In this document: positions 36,576-46,717 of the stretch, piece after piece
How the letters are laid out: each line of letters opens with the position of its first letter
How positions within the stretch are numbered: the stretch's first letter is position 1
NCBI RefSeq assembly: GCF_011386835.1
Contig: NC_088792.1
Coordinates: 216,848,394 to 216,912,393 of the forward strand
Direction: 5' to 3'
Length of the DNA: 64,000 nt
From: Chrysemys picta bellii
Lineage: Eukaryota; Chordata; Testudines; Emydidae
The notes under the pieces: generated by a model
What the model saw: the letters and a program-made list of their open reading frames with translations, nothing else
What the model was told of the DNA's origin: nothing
Databases searched by the model: none
Translations under genes and position numbers: made by a program

Positions 36576-37877
36576 TCACACAGTAGCCTGGCCAGTCACA
36601 AAACTCGTTTTCAAAGCTTCTCTGATGCGCACCGCGCCCTGCTGTGCTCCTCTAACCGCCCTGGTATCTGGCTGTGCGTAATCAGCGGCCAGGCGAGTTG
36701 CCTCAACCTCCCACCCCGCCATAAAGGTCTCCCCCTTACTCTCACAGATATTGTGGAGCGCACAGCAAGCAGCAATAACAATGGGGATATTCTTTTCGCT
36801 GAGGTCTGAGCGAGTCAGTAAGCTGCGCCAGCGCGCTTTTAAACGTCCAAATGCACATTCCACCACCATTCGGCACTTGCTCAGCCTGTAGTTGAACAGG
36901 TCCTGACTCCTGTCCAGGCTGCCTGTGTACGGCTTCATGAGCCATGGCATTAAGGGGTAGGCTGGGTCCCCAAGGATCACGATAGGCATTTCAACATCCC
37001 CAACGGTTACTTTCTGGTCCGGGAAGAAAGTCCCTTCCTCCAGCTTTCGAAACAGAGCAGAGTTCCTGAAGACGCGAGCATCATGTACCTTTCCCGGCCA
37101 TCCCACGTTGATGTTGGTGAAACGTCCCTTGTGATCCACCAGGGCTTGCAGCAGCATTGAAAAGTACCCCTTGCGGTTTACGTAGTCGGTGGCTTGGTGC
37201 TCCGGTGACAAGATAGGGATATGGGTTCCGTCTATGGCCCCGCCACAGTTTGGGAATCCCATTTCAGCAAAACCATCCACTATTGACTGCACGTTGCCCA
37301 GAGTCACTACCCTTGATATCACCAGGTCTTTCATTGCCCTGGCAAATTGGATCACAGCAGCCCCCACCGTAGATTTGCCCACTCCAAATTGATTCCCGAC
37401 TGACCGATAGCTGTCTGGCGTTGCAAGCTTCCACAGGGCTATCGCCACTCGCTTCTCAACTGTGAGGGCTGCTCTCATCTTGGTATCCTGGCGTTTCAGG
37501 GCAGGGGAAAGCAAGTCACAAAGTTCCATGAAAGTGCCCTTACGCATGCGAAAGTTTCGCAGCCACTGGGAATCGTCCCATACCTGCAGCACGATGCGAT
37601 CCCACCAGTCTGTGCTTGTTTCCCGGGCCCATAATCAGCGTTCCACGGCATGAACCTGCCCCAGTGACACCATGATTTCCACATTGCTGGGGCCTGTGCC
37701 TTGTGAGAGGTCTATGTCCATGTCAATTTCCTCATCACTCTCTTCGCCGCGCTGCAATTGCCTCCTCGGGTGGTCCGGGTTTCGCCTTGGCATGTCCTGG
37801 CTCTGCATATACTCCAGGACAATGCGCGTGGTGTTCATAGTGCTCATAATTGCCGCAGTGATCTGAGCGGGCTCCAT
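36576..37877 (-). pseudogene. Harbinger DDE transposase with a single nonsense codon
   Basis: Starts at ATG 37877 (MEPAQITAAIMS) and stays in one frame for 433 codons, broken only by a TGA at 37637-37635 (codon 81). Copy 1 has an arginine codon at this place, so a point change explains it. Downstream of the stop, 338 codons from Met 37592 remain open. Counting from that Met, a helix-turn-helix-like stretch lies at 62-80 (YRSVGNQFGVGKSTVGAAV). The catalytic acids are D121 in GGAIDGTHIPIL, D209 in VILGDPAYPL and E245 in VVECAFGRLK, a DD35E spacing typical of the DDE_Tnp_4/HARBI1-like fold. An internal start at Met 37592 would still give the whole catalytic domain but lose the acidic N-terminal segment. 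An active protein would excise and insert the element at TAA/TTA. Confidence 0.9.
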
Positions 37878-38189
37878 GATCCCAGTGCTAGCTATGGCGC
37901 CTGGTCAGAAAAAAGGCGCGAAACTAGTATCTGATGGACCAGGAGAAGAGGGAGGGCGGGAAGGAGGGAGGGCCAAGTGACGACATGGCGTACAGGTACA
38001 GGAACAGGGAATTAAAATCAAGAAAGGTGGCTGTGCATCAGGGAGAAACACAAACAACTGTCACACAGAATGGTCCCCCCAAAGATTAAACTGAAAACCC
38101 TGGGCTTAGCAGGCCGTTGATTTCATGGAGGAAGGGGAAGCAAATGAATACAGAACAAATCTATTTTTTACATCTTAAGCTGGCAGCAT

Positions 38190-38760
38190 GAGTGATAGCC
38201 TCTCCAGTATGATGATGACGGATACCAGTCATAATATACCATCGTCTGCCAAAAGGCAAGGGGCTGCTGCTGTGTAGCAATGCAGCCCCACGTCTGCCAG
38301 CCCCACGTCCGCCAGCACCCAGCATCGCCCTAGGCCTCTTCTGGGTGCTTAGCAGACAATACTGGGCAATTGGCAGAAAATAGTATACTACGATTGGTAG
38401 CCATCATCATCGAAACAGTAGCATGTCTGCCCAGGTGGTCATGATTGACAGCCACTCCAGTACGACGACGATGGGTACCAATCATAATATACCATCGCCT
38501 ACCAAAGGGCAAGGGGCTGGTGCAATGCAGCCCTAAGGCTGCCAGCCCCACGGCTATCACTCATGCTACACCGTCTACCGCCAAAAGGCAGTTAGCAGCT
38601 GCTGCTGTGTAGCAATGCAGTCCCACGTCTGCCGGCACCCAGAGGACATATGGTGACGGTGAGCTCAGCTGAGCTGAGCGGGCTCCATGCTTGCCGTGGT
38701 ATGTTGTCTGCACAGGTAACCCAGGTAAAAAGGCGCGAATCTATTGTCTGCCGTTGCTGT
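38190..38760. repeat. Internal repeats in Harbinger copy 2
   Basis: A block around 38210-38280 (GATACCAGTCATAATATACC, then AAGGGGCTG and CAATGCAGCCC) recurs at about 38465-38540, and an inverted version of its edge (GGCTATCACTCATGCTAC) occurs near 38552. Separately, the transposase start region at 37862-37930 (GAGCGGGCTCCATG, then AAAAAGGCGCGAA) recurs at 38678-38735, giving a second ATGGAGCCCGCTCAG on minus that soon meets a stop. Copy 1 lacks this extra material. Confidence 0.65.
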
Positions 38761-39079
38761 GACGAGGGGGGAGGGGCCTGATGACATGTACCCAGAACCG
38801 CCCGCGACACTGTTTTTGCATCATCCGGGCATTGGGATCTCAACCCAGAATTCCAAGGGGCGGCGGAGACTGCGGGAACTGTGGGATAGCTGTGGGATAG
38901 CTACCCATAGTGCAATGCTCCGGAAGTCGACGCTAGCCTCGTACTGTGGACGCGGTCCGCCGACTAGAGCACCTAGAGCATTTTATGTGGGGACACACAC
39001 AATCGGCTGTATACAACCGATTTCAATAAAACCGGCTTCTATAAATTCGAACTAATTTCATAGTGTAGACATACCCTAA

Positions 39080-39875
39080 GTGTTTTTGGGTTGGGGCTGT
39101 CTTTTTACTTTGTGTTTGTATAGTACCTAGTACCAAAAGGCCCTATTCCAAAACTAGGGGCCCTAGGCATAACATTACTACATTATTACTGTATCATTAA
39201 CCCTTCTGAAGATTGAGTAACAACATCCCTCTAGCACTTCGTCCTTAAAATGGAAACATATCTTTACTTATATGTGAAAGGGTGTTGCTAAACAACATTT
39301 GTAGGATTCTGTTTTCTCACAGGTGCACACAGCTATCAATCAGGTCCATCCATGGGCTAAATGCAGTTTGAGAGAATAAACTTCCTCTTCTATGACTGGA
39401 AATGTAGGTTCCTTTTAAAATTACGTAGCCATTAAAACTATAGAAACAGCTGATGAGAGGCTATAATGTCAGCCAAATATGGGTGCACAAGTCTTCTCAG
39501 CCAAATTATTACTACCTAAAAGAACAAAAATTTAGAACATCCAACCTGTTCGTCCAAATTGAGTTACACACATCTAAGATTGAAGACGTATCTGTGACAA
39601 AATCTTGGCCTTAATGATAAGTAATAGCCCGAGAAATAAGTTTAAGTATTTTGTTTTCTCCCCATTCTCTTTGACTATTTAAGATGGTAAATTCTCAGAT
39701 GATGTGCTTCAGGCATGTTACCTAAGACAATATCACCACCTTATAGTGTGACGCTGGCAGACCAGGTGCCATTTCACATTAAGGCCCATAAGCCTCACTG
39801 AACATTGACAAATGCATAGCTGGAAACCAGTCTGACTCACCTGTGTGTTAGTATTGTTAAAACAGGTATTAGATT
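39080..39875. other. Non-coding stretch without an assignable gene
   Basis: Unique-looking DNA right of the Harbinger copy. No exon, RNA gene or bounded element was recognised. Confidence 0.4.
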
Positions 39876-40012
39876 TATAGAGAAGTGTTTAATGTGTTTC
39901 CCATAAGAAAGGGATCCCCAAGCTGCTTAGCTTGGGTTAGCCCTAAAGGACATAAAGAGCTTGAACATTACAGCAGCTTCTATTACTTTTGGAAACCTAT
40001 GACTGTAACTCA

Positions 40013-40053
<41 letters not shown>

Positions 40054-40460
40054 TTACCTGCTTTAACCTTGTAAATAACTCTTTTCTTTTTCCTAATAAA
40101 CCTTTAGTAAGTTTAATATAGGATTGGCTACAACCATTGTCTTTGGTGAGAGATGTAAGGTACAATTGACCTGGAGTAAGTGACTGGTCCTTTGGTCTGG
40201 TAGTAACCTGAATATTGTTGTGATTTTTGGTGTAAGGGCCATCTATCACAAAAGCAGTCTTGCCTGGGTGGCAAGATAAACTGAAGTGCCCAAGGGGACT
40301 GCCTGTGATTCCATGTTGAGGCTGTTATAGTGCTTGAGGAGTTCACACTTAATACTTGGCTGGTGAAATCTAATTATAGAACACACAACCAGTTTCAGGT
40401 TTGTAACAGTCTGCCTTGAGCTTTGCACCCACATTGGTGAGCCACTCCAGAAAGCCGGAT
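39876..40460 (+). repeat. LTR-like interspersed repeat (right-part copy)
   Basis: Shares CCTAATAAACCTTTAGTAAG, GGATTGGCTACAACCATTGT and GGTGAAATCTAATTATAGAA with the longer copy at 18480-19790 (right part, 19290-19660). It holds the (TG)n at 40015-40049. Exact ends were not found. Confidence 0.5.
40015..40049 (+). repeat. (TG)n microsatellite
   Basis: About 17 uninterrupted TG units, probably polymorphic. On the minus strand it makes a spurious His/Thr repeat frame. Confidence 0.95.
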
Positions 40461-42602
40461 ATCCAGACAGAGCTATTTTGACACCATTTGTTAGGAGGAC
40501 AGGAAAGCCTATGAATCACAAACTCTAGAACACAGCAAAGCCTTTGTATTATCTAGAGACAACCATGGAGTTATGTACAACAGTGGTGTACTTTTGTGTA
40601 TCCCTTTAGAGTTTCACATTGTGTCACACAGCAAACACTAAATCCAAATCCCATTAAGACATTTGGGACAGGAATCTATGACAGTTTAATAGCATAATCT
40701 AGAGAGGAAGAAAATGGCCAGATGATTATGGTGTTAGCCTGAAACTTCAGTGATCCCAGTTTAATTCCCTTATTTTGTCACAGGCTTCCTGTGTGACCTC
40801 AGATAAGATACTTAATCTCACTGTGGCTCAATTCCCCACCCCTAAAATGGGGATAATAGTACTTTTCTAGCACACAAGGATGTTGTGAGGGTAAACACAT
40901 TAAAGATTGTGAGGCGCTCAGATATGGTAATGTTGTAATGGGGGCCATTTAAGTACCTAAAATATATAAATAACATTGGGGTAAAGATGCTACTGCAGCA
41001 CCTGTCTTCATTTCCTTCCCATGAGTCCTGAGGCCAGAACAATAGCACAAGGGTTATTATTCTCTTCCCTATTCCTTCGAGGTCAGGAAGTCGTAGCTGG
41101 TGGACAAGCACTGGAGCTACCTCAATTCTATTGCTGGTGTTGGGTAGTCAAATATCCTAGTACTCTAAGACTCAACCAAAAATATTTTAAAAGGATGAGT
41201 ACCGCTAATGTTCATTCTTTTAGGCATACTGATTATTTGATCTGCCTCCTTACATGTGATTAAAAATAAACATCATGTAATATTAGAGAGACTAGGTGGG
41301 TTAGGTAATATCTTTCATTTGACCAACTTCTGTTGGTGAGAGAGACAAGCTTGTCTCTCTAACATCCTGCAATCAACACGGCTACACCACCACTACATAT
41401 CATGTAACGTAACATTTCTATTGAGTAGAACAGCAAATCTTAAACTGACTCTTTCCATTCTGTTTTACATGTCTAAACGAAATACAGTGAATACTGGTTA
41501 CCATAGTAACGACAGAATTGAGGAAACTTAGTTTCAGTATAATTGCTCCATATGTTTGTACAAATCACATCTCTTACTCTGAGCATTAACACTGAAGAGC
41601 ACTTTTGAACTCAATTTTAAAAAAAGAAATAATGGTGAAACACGAAGAAAAAACACATTGCAATAGTTTATATACCTGGCAGATGATACACTTCTGTTAT
41701 CATTCATTGATATATTGTTTTATATTACTGTATAATTCTTGTAACATGCCCCATTCAATTATTTTTCTATTTGTTTATTGTAAGCAAGCCAAAGTCTGAT
41801 AATGTTACAATTTCAATATAATAAATTATGAGAGCGAGGCCTATTGTGTTTCTTTTCATTTAATTTGGATGAGGTTTATTTTGGATGCTGGATAATTTGT
41901 TTATTTAGATTTAAGTAATAGTGAAAAAGACAACAAAAGCTCTAGGCTTCCTGACACTCACCTAATCTTACAACAGCATAATTTACCCAGCAGCATAAAA
42001 AACGAGCATCCAGCAGGAACAAATTAACTCAACCAGCTAGTGAATCAGCTACACCAAAGCTCTTTTCCACCCTCCCACATCATCTCCTGGAACATGCCAT
42101 AAATCTTCTCCAAAACCCCAATATTAAATGAATGGTAGAATATTGAGATTTTTATAGTTGCGGTCTAACGCTGGACTTCATTCAACTATACTGATTTGCT
42201 AAACATTTTTAGGTCATTTTTGTTGCTGCAGAGATCCTAGTGGCCTTTTGGCATGAACTCCCATCAATTTATAAGTTATTATGTTATAACAACAATGGCC
42301 ATGACAGCAAAACAAAACAAAAAAGCAATTCACTGCTATGTCTAAATATTAAAGCAACTTTGGTCCTGTATAAAAAGGACCCCAACTCAATGAATAGTGT
42401 TATAAACCTTTGGTGGTTTTATCAATGTTGATTACATGAAAATACATAGTGCTCAACTTCTCACCATCTAAGCAAGTATAATGATTTCCTAATGGTTTTA
42501 GGAATAGGGTAGTAGCAGACTGGCATCCCTATAGAGAATTAAGGTTCTGGTGCATTACCCAATTCTACTGACACTGTTTTGTCACATTAATCATAAGTAA
42601 GG
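40461..42602. other. Non-coding stretch with one small repeat
   Basis: Unique-looking A/T-rich DNA apart from the dispersed unit at 41285-41395. No supported exon. Confidence 0.4.
41285..41395 (-). repeat. Chelonian repeat fragment (inverted copy)
   Basis: Contains GGTGGGTTAGGTAATATCTT and ACCAACTTCTGTTGGTGAGA, followed by AACACGGCTACACCACCACT. It is the inverse of the unit at 26898-26985, slightly longer. Class unsure. Confidence 0.5.
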
Positions 42603-42603
42603 C

Positions 42604-43195
42604 TACCATTTTTCAGGGATATTTTTAGTAAAGGTCATGGACAGGTCAAGGGCAAATCAGAAAAATTCACAGACGCCATGACCTGTCCCTAACTTTTACT
42701 AAAAATATCCCTGACAATAGCTTCTTCCCTGAGGGCTCCTGCTGAGGCTCAGGGTGACCCAGTTGGGGCTTCCACCCTGGGGCTCCTTCTGGGACTGAGG
42801 CACCCATTTTTCCAGGGAGCACCCAGATTAGCCTGGAGTTAGGGGCCCCTGCCTTAATCTGTCACTGGCCTGGACTAGCAGCTAGGAGTCCTCGGCCGGG
42901 GCGCTCCTAGCAGCATGGGGGAGATCCTACCTACCTTCACCTCCCCTAACTGCGGGAAGCTCGGAGGCTGCTGCCTAGGCAGCACAGAAGTGAGGGTGGC
43001 AATCTTGGGACCCACTCCTACAGCAACTTTGCAATCCCCTTCCCCCACAATCCTATTTTGGGTCTGGACCCCCAGGGTTATAACACCATGAAATTTCAGA
43101 TGTAAACATCTGAAATCAGGAAATTGACCAATTTTAAAATCCTCTGGCCATGAAATTGACCAAAATGGACTTTGAATTTGATAGAACCCTAGTGA
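42604..43195. repeat. Interspersed element with strong left-end inverted repeat
   Basis: CAGGGATATTTTTAGTAAAG (42617-42636) is answered by CTTTTACTAAAAATATCCCTG about 60 bp on (42691-42711), together with GGTCATGGACAGGTCA against TGACCTGTCC. This gives a hairpin of roughly 95 bp. GC-rich sequence and a right end with GAAATTTCAGATGTAAAC, a second small palindrome, follow. I recognise the left arm as a turtle dispersed repeat; the right boundary is approximate. Confidence 0.5.
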
Positions 43196-44477
43196 TATCC
43201 TGACTCCACTGAAGTCAATGGCCAAACTCCCACTGACTACAATGGAGCCAGAGTTTCATTCACTGTGACTTACAAAATACATATACTTTACGTTTTATAA
43301 CTCTAGATCAACCAACATCACCCCAGAAAACCCAATAAATCAGCAGTAAACTGTGTACCACAAGACTGAAAACAACTAACCTTTATTTTAATCTTCCAAT
43401 TTTTTCATATTAAACACTTTGTCAATGTTTTCAGCTGGTGTTTTAGGTGTTATTTAAAGAGTATGTGTGGTGTTATACTTTGCTAAAAGTAGTTCCTAGC
43501 CACAACTGGCCTAACTGTGGTGTGCTGAAAGGCTAATATGATTGTCCTTCAAAAGTGAATGAAGGACAATCTTTACAGACCTATTTATTCTATAAAGCAA
43601 GATTTCATTTTAAGGTGCTGATCTTGCAAACACTAACTTGATTAACTTTAAATATGGGAGTAGTCCCATTAAACAAATAAGCCATCCCATTGAACTTTAA
43701 GTTAAGCACCTGCACAAATCTTTGCAGGATTTAGGTCTAAAAAAGTATGTTTGTTGTTCAGACAAAAATAGTTCTTTTCAAGAATATTATAGTTTAAATA
43801 GAGTCCATGTTTCCCTTTTATGAAGATACCAGTATTGTTTTCTAGTTCTGAATGAAGCATGATCATTGCAGAATGATATGTACCGTTTTAAATAAACAAA
43901 TCAATAAAAATCAATATTTTAAATACAGAGCCATCTCTACTTTAATTTCCCATTTTAATTTTATTCTGTATTTTAAAACTTCTATATGGTTTGAAAGAAT
44001 AGGCACAACTTTTTAGAGAAGCATATCTTAATTTTACATGTATTACAGTTACTTAAATTGAGTTTAGCTGTAAAAATTACAAAAATTAAATGAGATAAAA
44101 GTTTGGCAGGAATACAAGTTATTTTAAAAACAAAAAAGGAACAGATCACACTAGTAAACAGTATGAAGTTGCATCTCTGTGTGTTATACTTTAATTGAGT
44201 TGAATAACTATAAACATATTTCTGACTCCAGCTGAACATGAATATTTTGTAGCAGTGTTCAGATCTTGGAAGCTAATTATTTCCTGATGCTATGTGAAAT
44301 TGTTACATTAGAAAATAATTAATAGAATAATCAAAACAATTTTTTTTTAAGTATTAAATTATGAGACTGGCTTTTGCATCATGATCCACAGCAGGGTAGA
44401 GAGTAACTCATACTGTTCAGTACAACTAATGTAGGAGCACAATAGTATTTGACTGCCATTACATTATACTCTTAGAG
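43196..44477. other. Non-coding A/T-rich stretch
   Basis: No exon or bounded element was recognised in this 1.3 kb. Confidence 0.45.
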
Positions 44478-45182
44478 CAGGGATGGGCAAACTATGGCCT
44501 GCGGGCTGGATCTGGCCCGTCAGGGCTTTGGATCTGGCCTGCGGGATTGCCAGCCCCATGGCACAGCAGGGCTAAGGCAGGCTCCCTGCCTGCCCTGGCC
44601 CCGCACCTCTACTGGAAGTGGCCAGCACCACGTCCCTACAGCCCCTGGGGGAGGGAAGGGGCAGAGGGCTCTGTGCGCTACCCTCGCCTGCAGGCACCAC
44701 CCCCCGCAGCTCCCATTGGCCGGCAACGCAAGATTCGGGGGAGGTACCCGCAGGCAAGGGCAGCGTGTTGAGCCCTCTGCCCGCCCCCCTCAGGGACATG
44801 GTGCTGGCCGCTTCTGGGAACGGCGCAGGGCCAGGGAGCCTGCCTTAGCCCTGCTGCGTGGCCATCCTGGAGCCGCTCAAGGTAATCGGTGCCAGGCCAG
44901 ACCCAGCACTCCAAAACCTTCCTGCACCCCACACCCCAACCCCCTGCCCTGAGCCCCCTCCTGCACCCCGCACCCCTCCTGCACCCCAACCCTCTGCCCT
45001 GAGCCCCCTCTCGCACTCTGCACCCCCACCTCCTGAGCCCCCTTCCCGCACCCCACTCCCTGTCTCACATCCCGCTCCCCTTCCCGCACCCCAACCCCCT
45101 GCCCCAGCCCTACATTTATGGCCCTGCGTGCAATTTCCCCACACAGATGTGACCCTCGGGCCAAAAAGTTTGCCCACCCCTG
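44478..45182. mobile_element. Non-autonomous hAT element, 705 bp
   Basis: Starts CAGGGATGGGCAAACTATGG and ends, inverted, CAGGGGTGGGCAAACTTTTT. It is flanked by the exact 8-bp duplication TCTTAGAG (44470-44477, 45183-45190). The interior is GC-rich, with repeated CCCCTGCCCTGAGCCCCCT-type units (44940-45110). The many overlapping open frames on both strands are compositional; no transposase motif is present. Confidence 0.9.
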
Positions 45183-45204
45183 TCTTAGAGGATAGAGGAG
45201 CAAG

Positions 45205-45290
45205 GTGGATGAGATAATATTTTTTATTGAACCAACTTCTGTTGGTGAGAGAGACAAGCTTCTAAGCCACACAGAGCTCTCCTTCAGGTC
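45205..45290 (-). repeat. Chelonian repeat fragment (inverted copy)
   Basis: GGTGGATGAGATAATATTTT and ACCAACTTCTGTTGGTGAGA, then AGCTTCTAAGCCACACAGAG, match the inverse of 26898-26985. It lies right beside the hAT insertion at 44478-45182. Confidence 0.5.
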
Positions 45291-45946
45291 TAGGAAAGGT
45301 ACTCCAAGCCTCACAGCTAAATGCAGAGTTATGTTAGCACATATTTTAAGGGACCATTCAAGGCAACTACACTGCATACCCCTACAGGATGAAAGCTGTA
45401 AAACAGGGACTTGACGGGGGTGGATTAAAACATGGAAGATACTGGAGGAAATAATCAGTATCTCAATAACCACTGGAGTAGCTGAAGGCAACAAGCTAAC
45501 ACTTCCTTCTCTTTCCCACATACCCCTCCTCCCCCCAAAACAACACAGGCATGCGCGCACACACACACACACCCCTAGTTACAGCATAATATGCAGCAAG
45601 AAGAAAATTTAAATGTTCGTTTTACTGTGTTTGTGCTCCACAGCTCAATAATTCAAATTAAATAACTATTTTCAACTGTATTCAAATAAAAGGACTTTGG
45701 ATAGTTTATTGAAAACATCCCAAAAGTTTTACTTGATGAATTTAAAATGTACCATTGTGAGTGCAGGAAAAGGAGATTGTTTTTAAATTGTTAGGTTTAC
45801 CGGGTTCTACATAACTGTACTTATATTGAGCACTAATGGATTCTTGGTACTATACAAAAAAACACTCAATGCCACAAGGAGGCTATATACTAAATCAAAC
45901 AAAAACAACTCAGTTCAGACAATTAATAAAAAGAGTTAAGTACTTA
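45291..45946. other. Non-coding stretch
   Basis: Contains a short (AC)n run at 45558-45573. No supported gene. Confidence 0.4.
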
Positions 45947-46160
45947 GGCCTGGTGTACACACCATTTTTGTACTGGTATAACTATGTTGGTTAGGGGTTT
46001 GATTTTTTTTTAAACAATATAGTTATCCTGGTATAATACTCAATCTCCTTCCTGTGAGTCAATAGCTATAACAGTAAAAACCACCTTCGTGTACTGGTAT
46101 AAATATAGTTAAAGTGGTAGACAAACCACTTTGGAAGTAACATTTTGCGTAGACAAGCCC
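45947..46160. mobile_element. Harbinger-like MITE
   Basis: Ends GGCCTGGTGTACACACC and, inverted, GGGCTTGTCTACGCAAA resemble the Harbinger termini above. The flanking triplets are TTA (45944-45946) and TTT (46161-46163), one mismatch from a TWA-type duplication. The inside repeats GTACTGGTATAAMTATAGTT in both orientations. Non-coding. Confidence 0.65.
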
Positions 46161-46717
46161 TTTGGTATGGTGAGCTTAAAAGAGGCATACTGTTATCGAT
46201 ATTCAATATTAATTGTTTCTTGCTCATACTTAAGGCAGAAGGTCTAGAAATCTAGAAATGTTATGTACAATTATGCAATAACTTGGTCGTATGCTTTTTT
46301 CCAATGAACAAAACTGTTTCTATTTTCTATTCCTACCCCTAAGCCCTACATGATAGGCAAACTATAAAAGTCAATAAAAATAATTTATTATGACATTTAA
46401 GTCACTTTAAATCCTAGTAACATTGGATATTAAATACAAACTGAAGTTAAATGTTTGGGTTTAGGATTGTCAAAAATATACTTTTACAAATTTTATCTAG
46501 TATGAAAGACCCCAAACTCCAGGAACTACTTAAGGCAGATGAATCCAGATACCAAAACAAGGGAGAGAAGTACTCTGTCCCACCCAAACCAAGAAAAATG
46601 TTACCCAGTCTACAGGATCCCAGGCAACAGGAGCCCTGGGGCTTCCAATTCCTTCAAGGGGAGACATTCACACACTGACTCTTTTTCTGGGGGGGCTGTT
46701 TCAGACCTGCCTACCCA
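46161..46717. other. Stretch with a possible retroelement relic
   Basis: From 46451 a plus-strand frame of 75 codons includes KDPKLQELLKADESRYQNKG and KPRKMLPSLQDPRQQEPWGF. It looks protein-like rather than random and may be a relic of a retroelement or processed copy, but I cannot name it. Confidence 0.3.

Larger units (their letters stand above)
34062..39076. mobile_element. PIF/Harbinger transposon, copy 2 (near-complete)
   Basis: 5015 bp bounded by GGCCTGGTCTACACTACG and, inverted, GGGTATGTCTACACTATG, with an exact TAA duplication (34059-34061, 39077-39079), the superfamily's TWA target. It carries two convergent genes: an intact two-exon Myb-like gene on plus and a DDE transposase with one nonsense codon on minus. 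Their poly(A) signals are only about 30 bp apart. A duplicated, unstable-looking region (38.19-38.76 kb) lies between the transposase start and the right terminus. Confidence 0.93.

Noticed and set aside
40010..40249. His/Thr-rich frame across the (TG)n run
   Set aside because: Direct translation of a microsatellite.
44494..45572. Several open frames of 70-230 codons
   Set aside because: They overlap on both strands within a bounded hAT element and its C-rich repeats.
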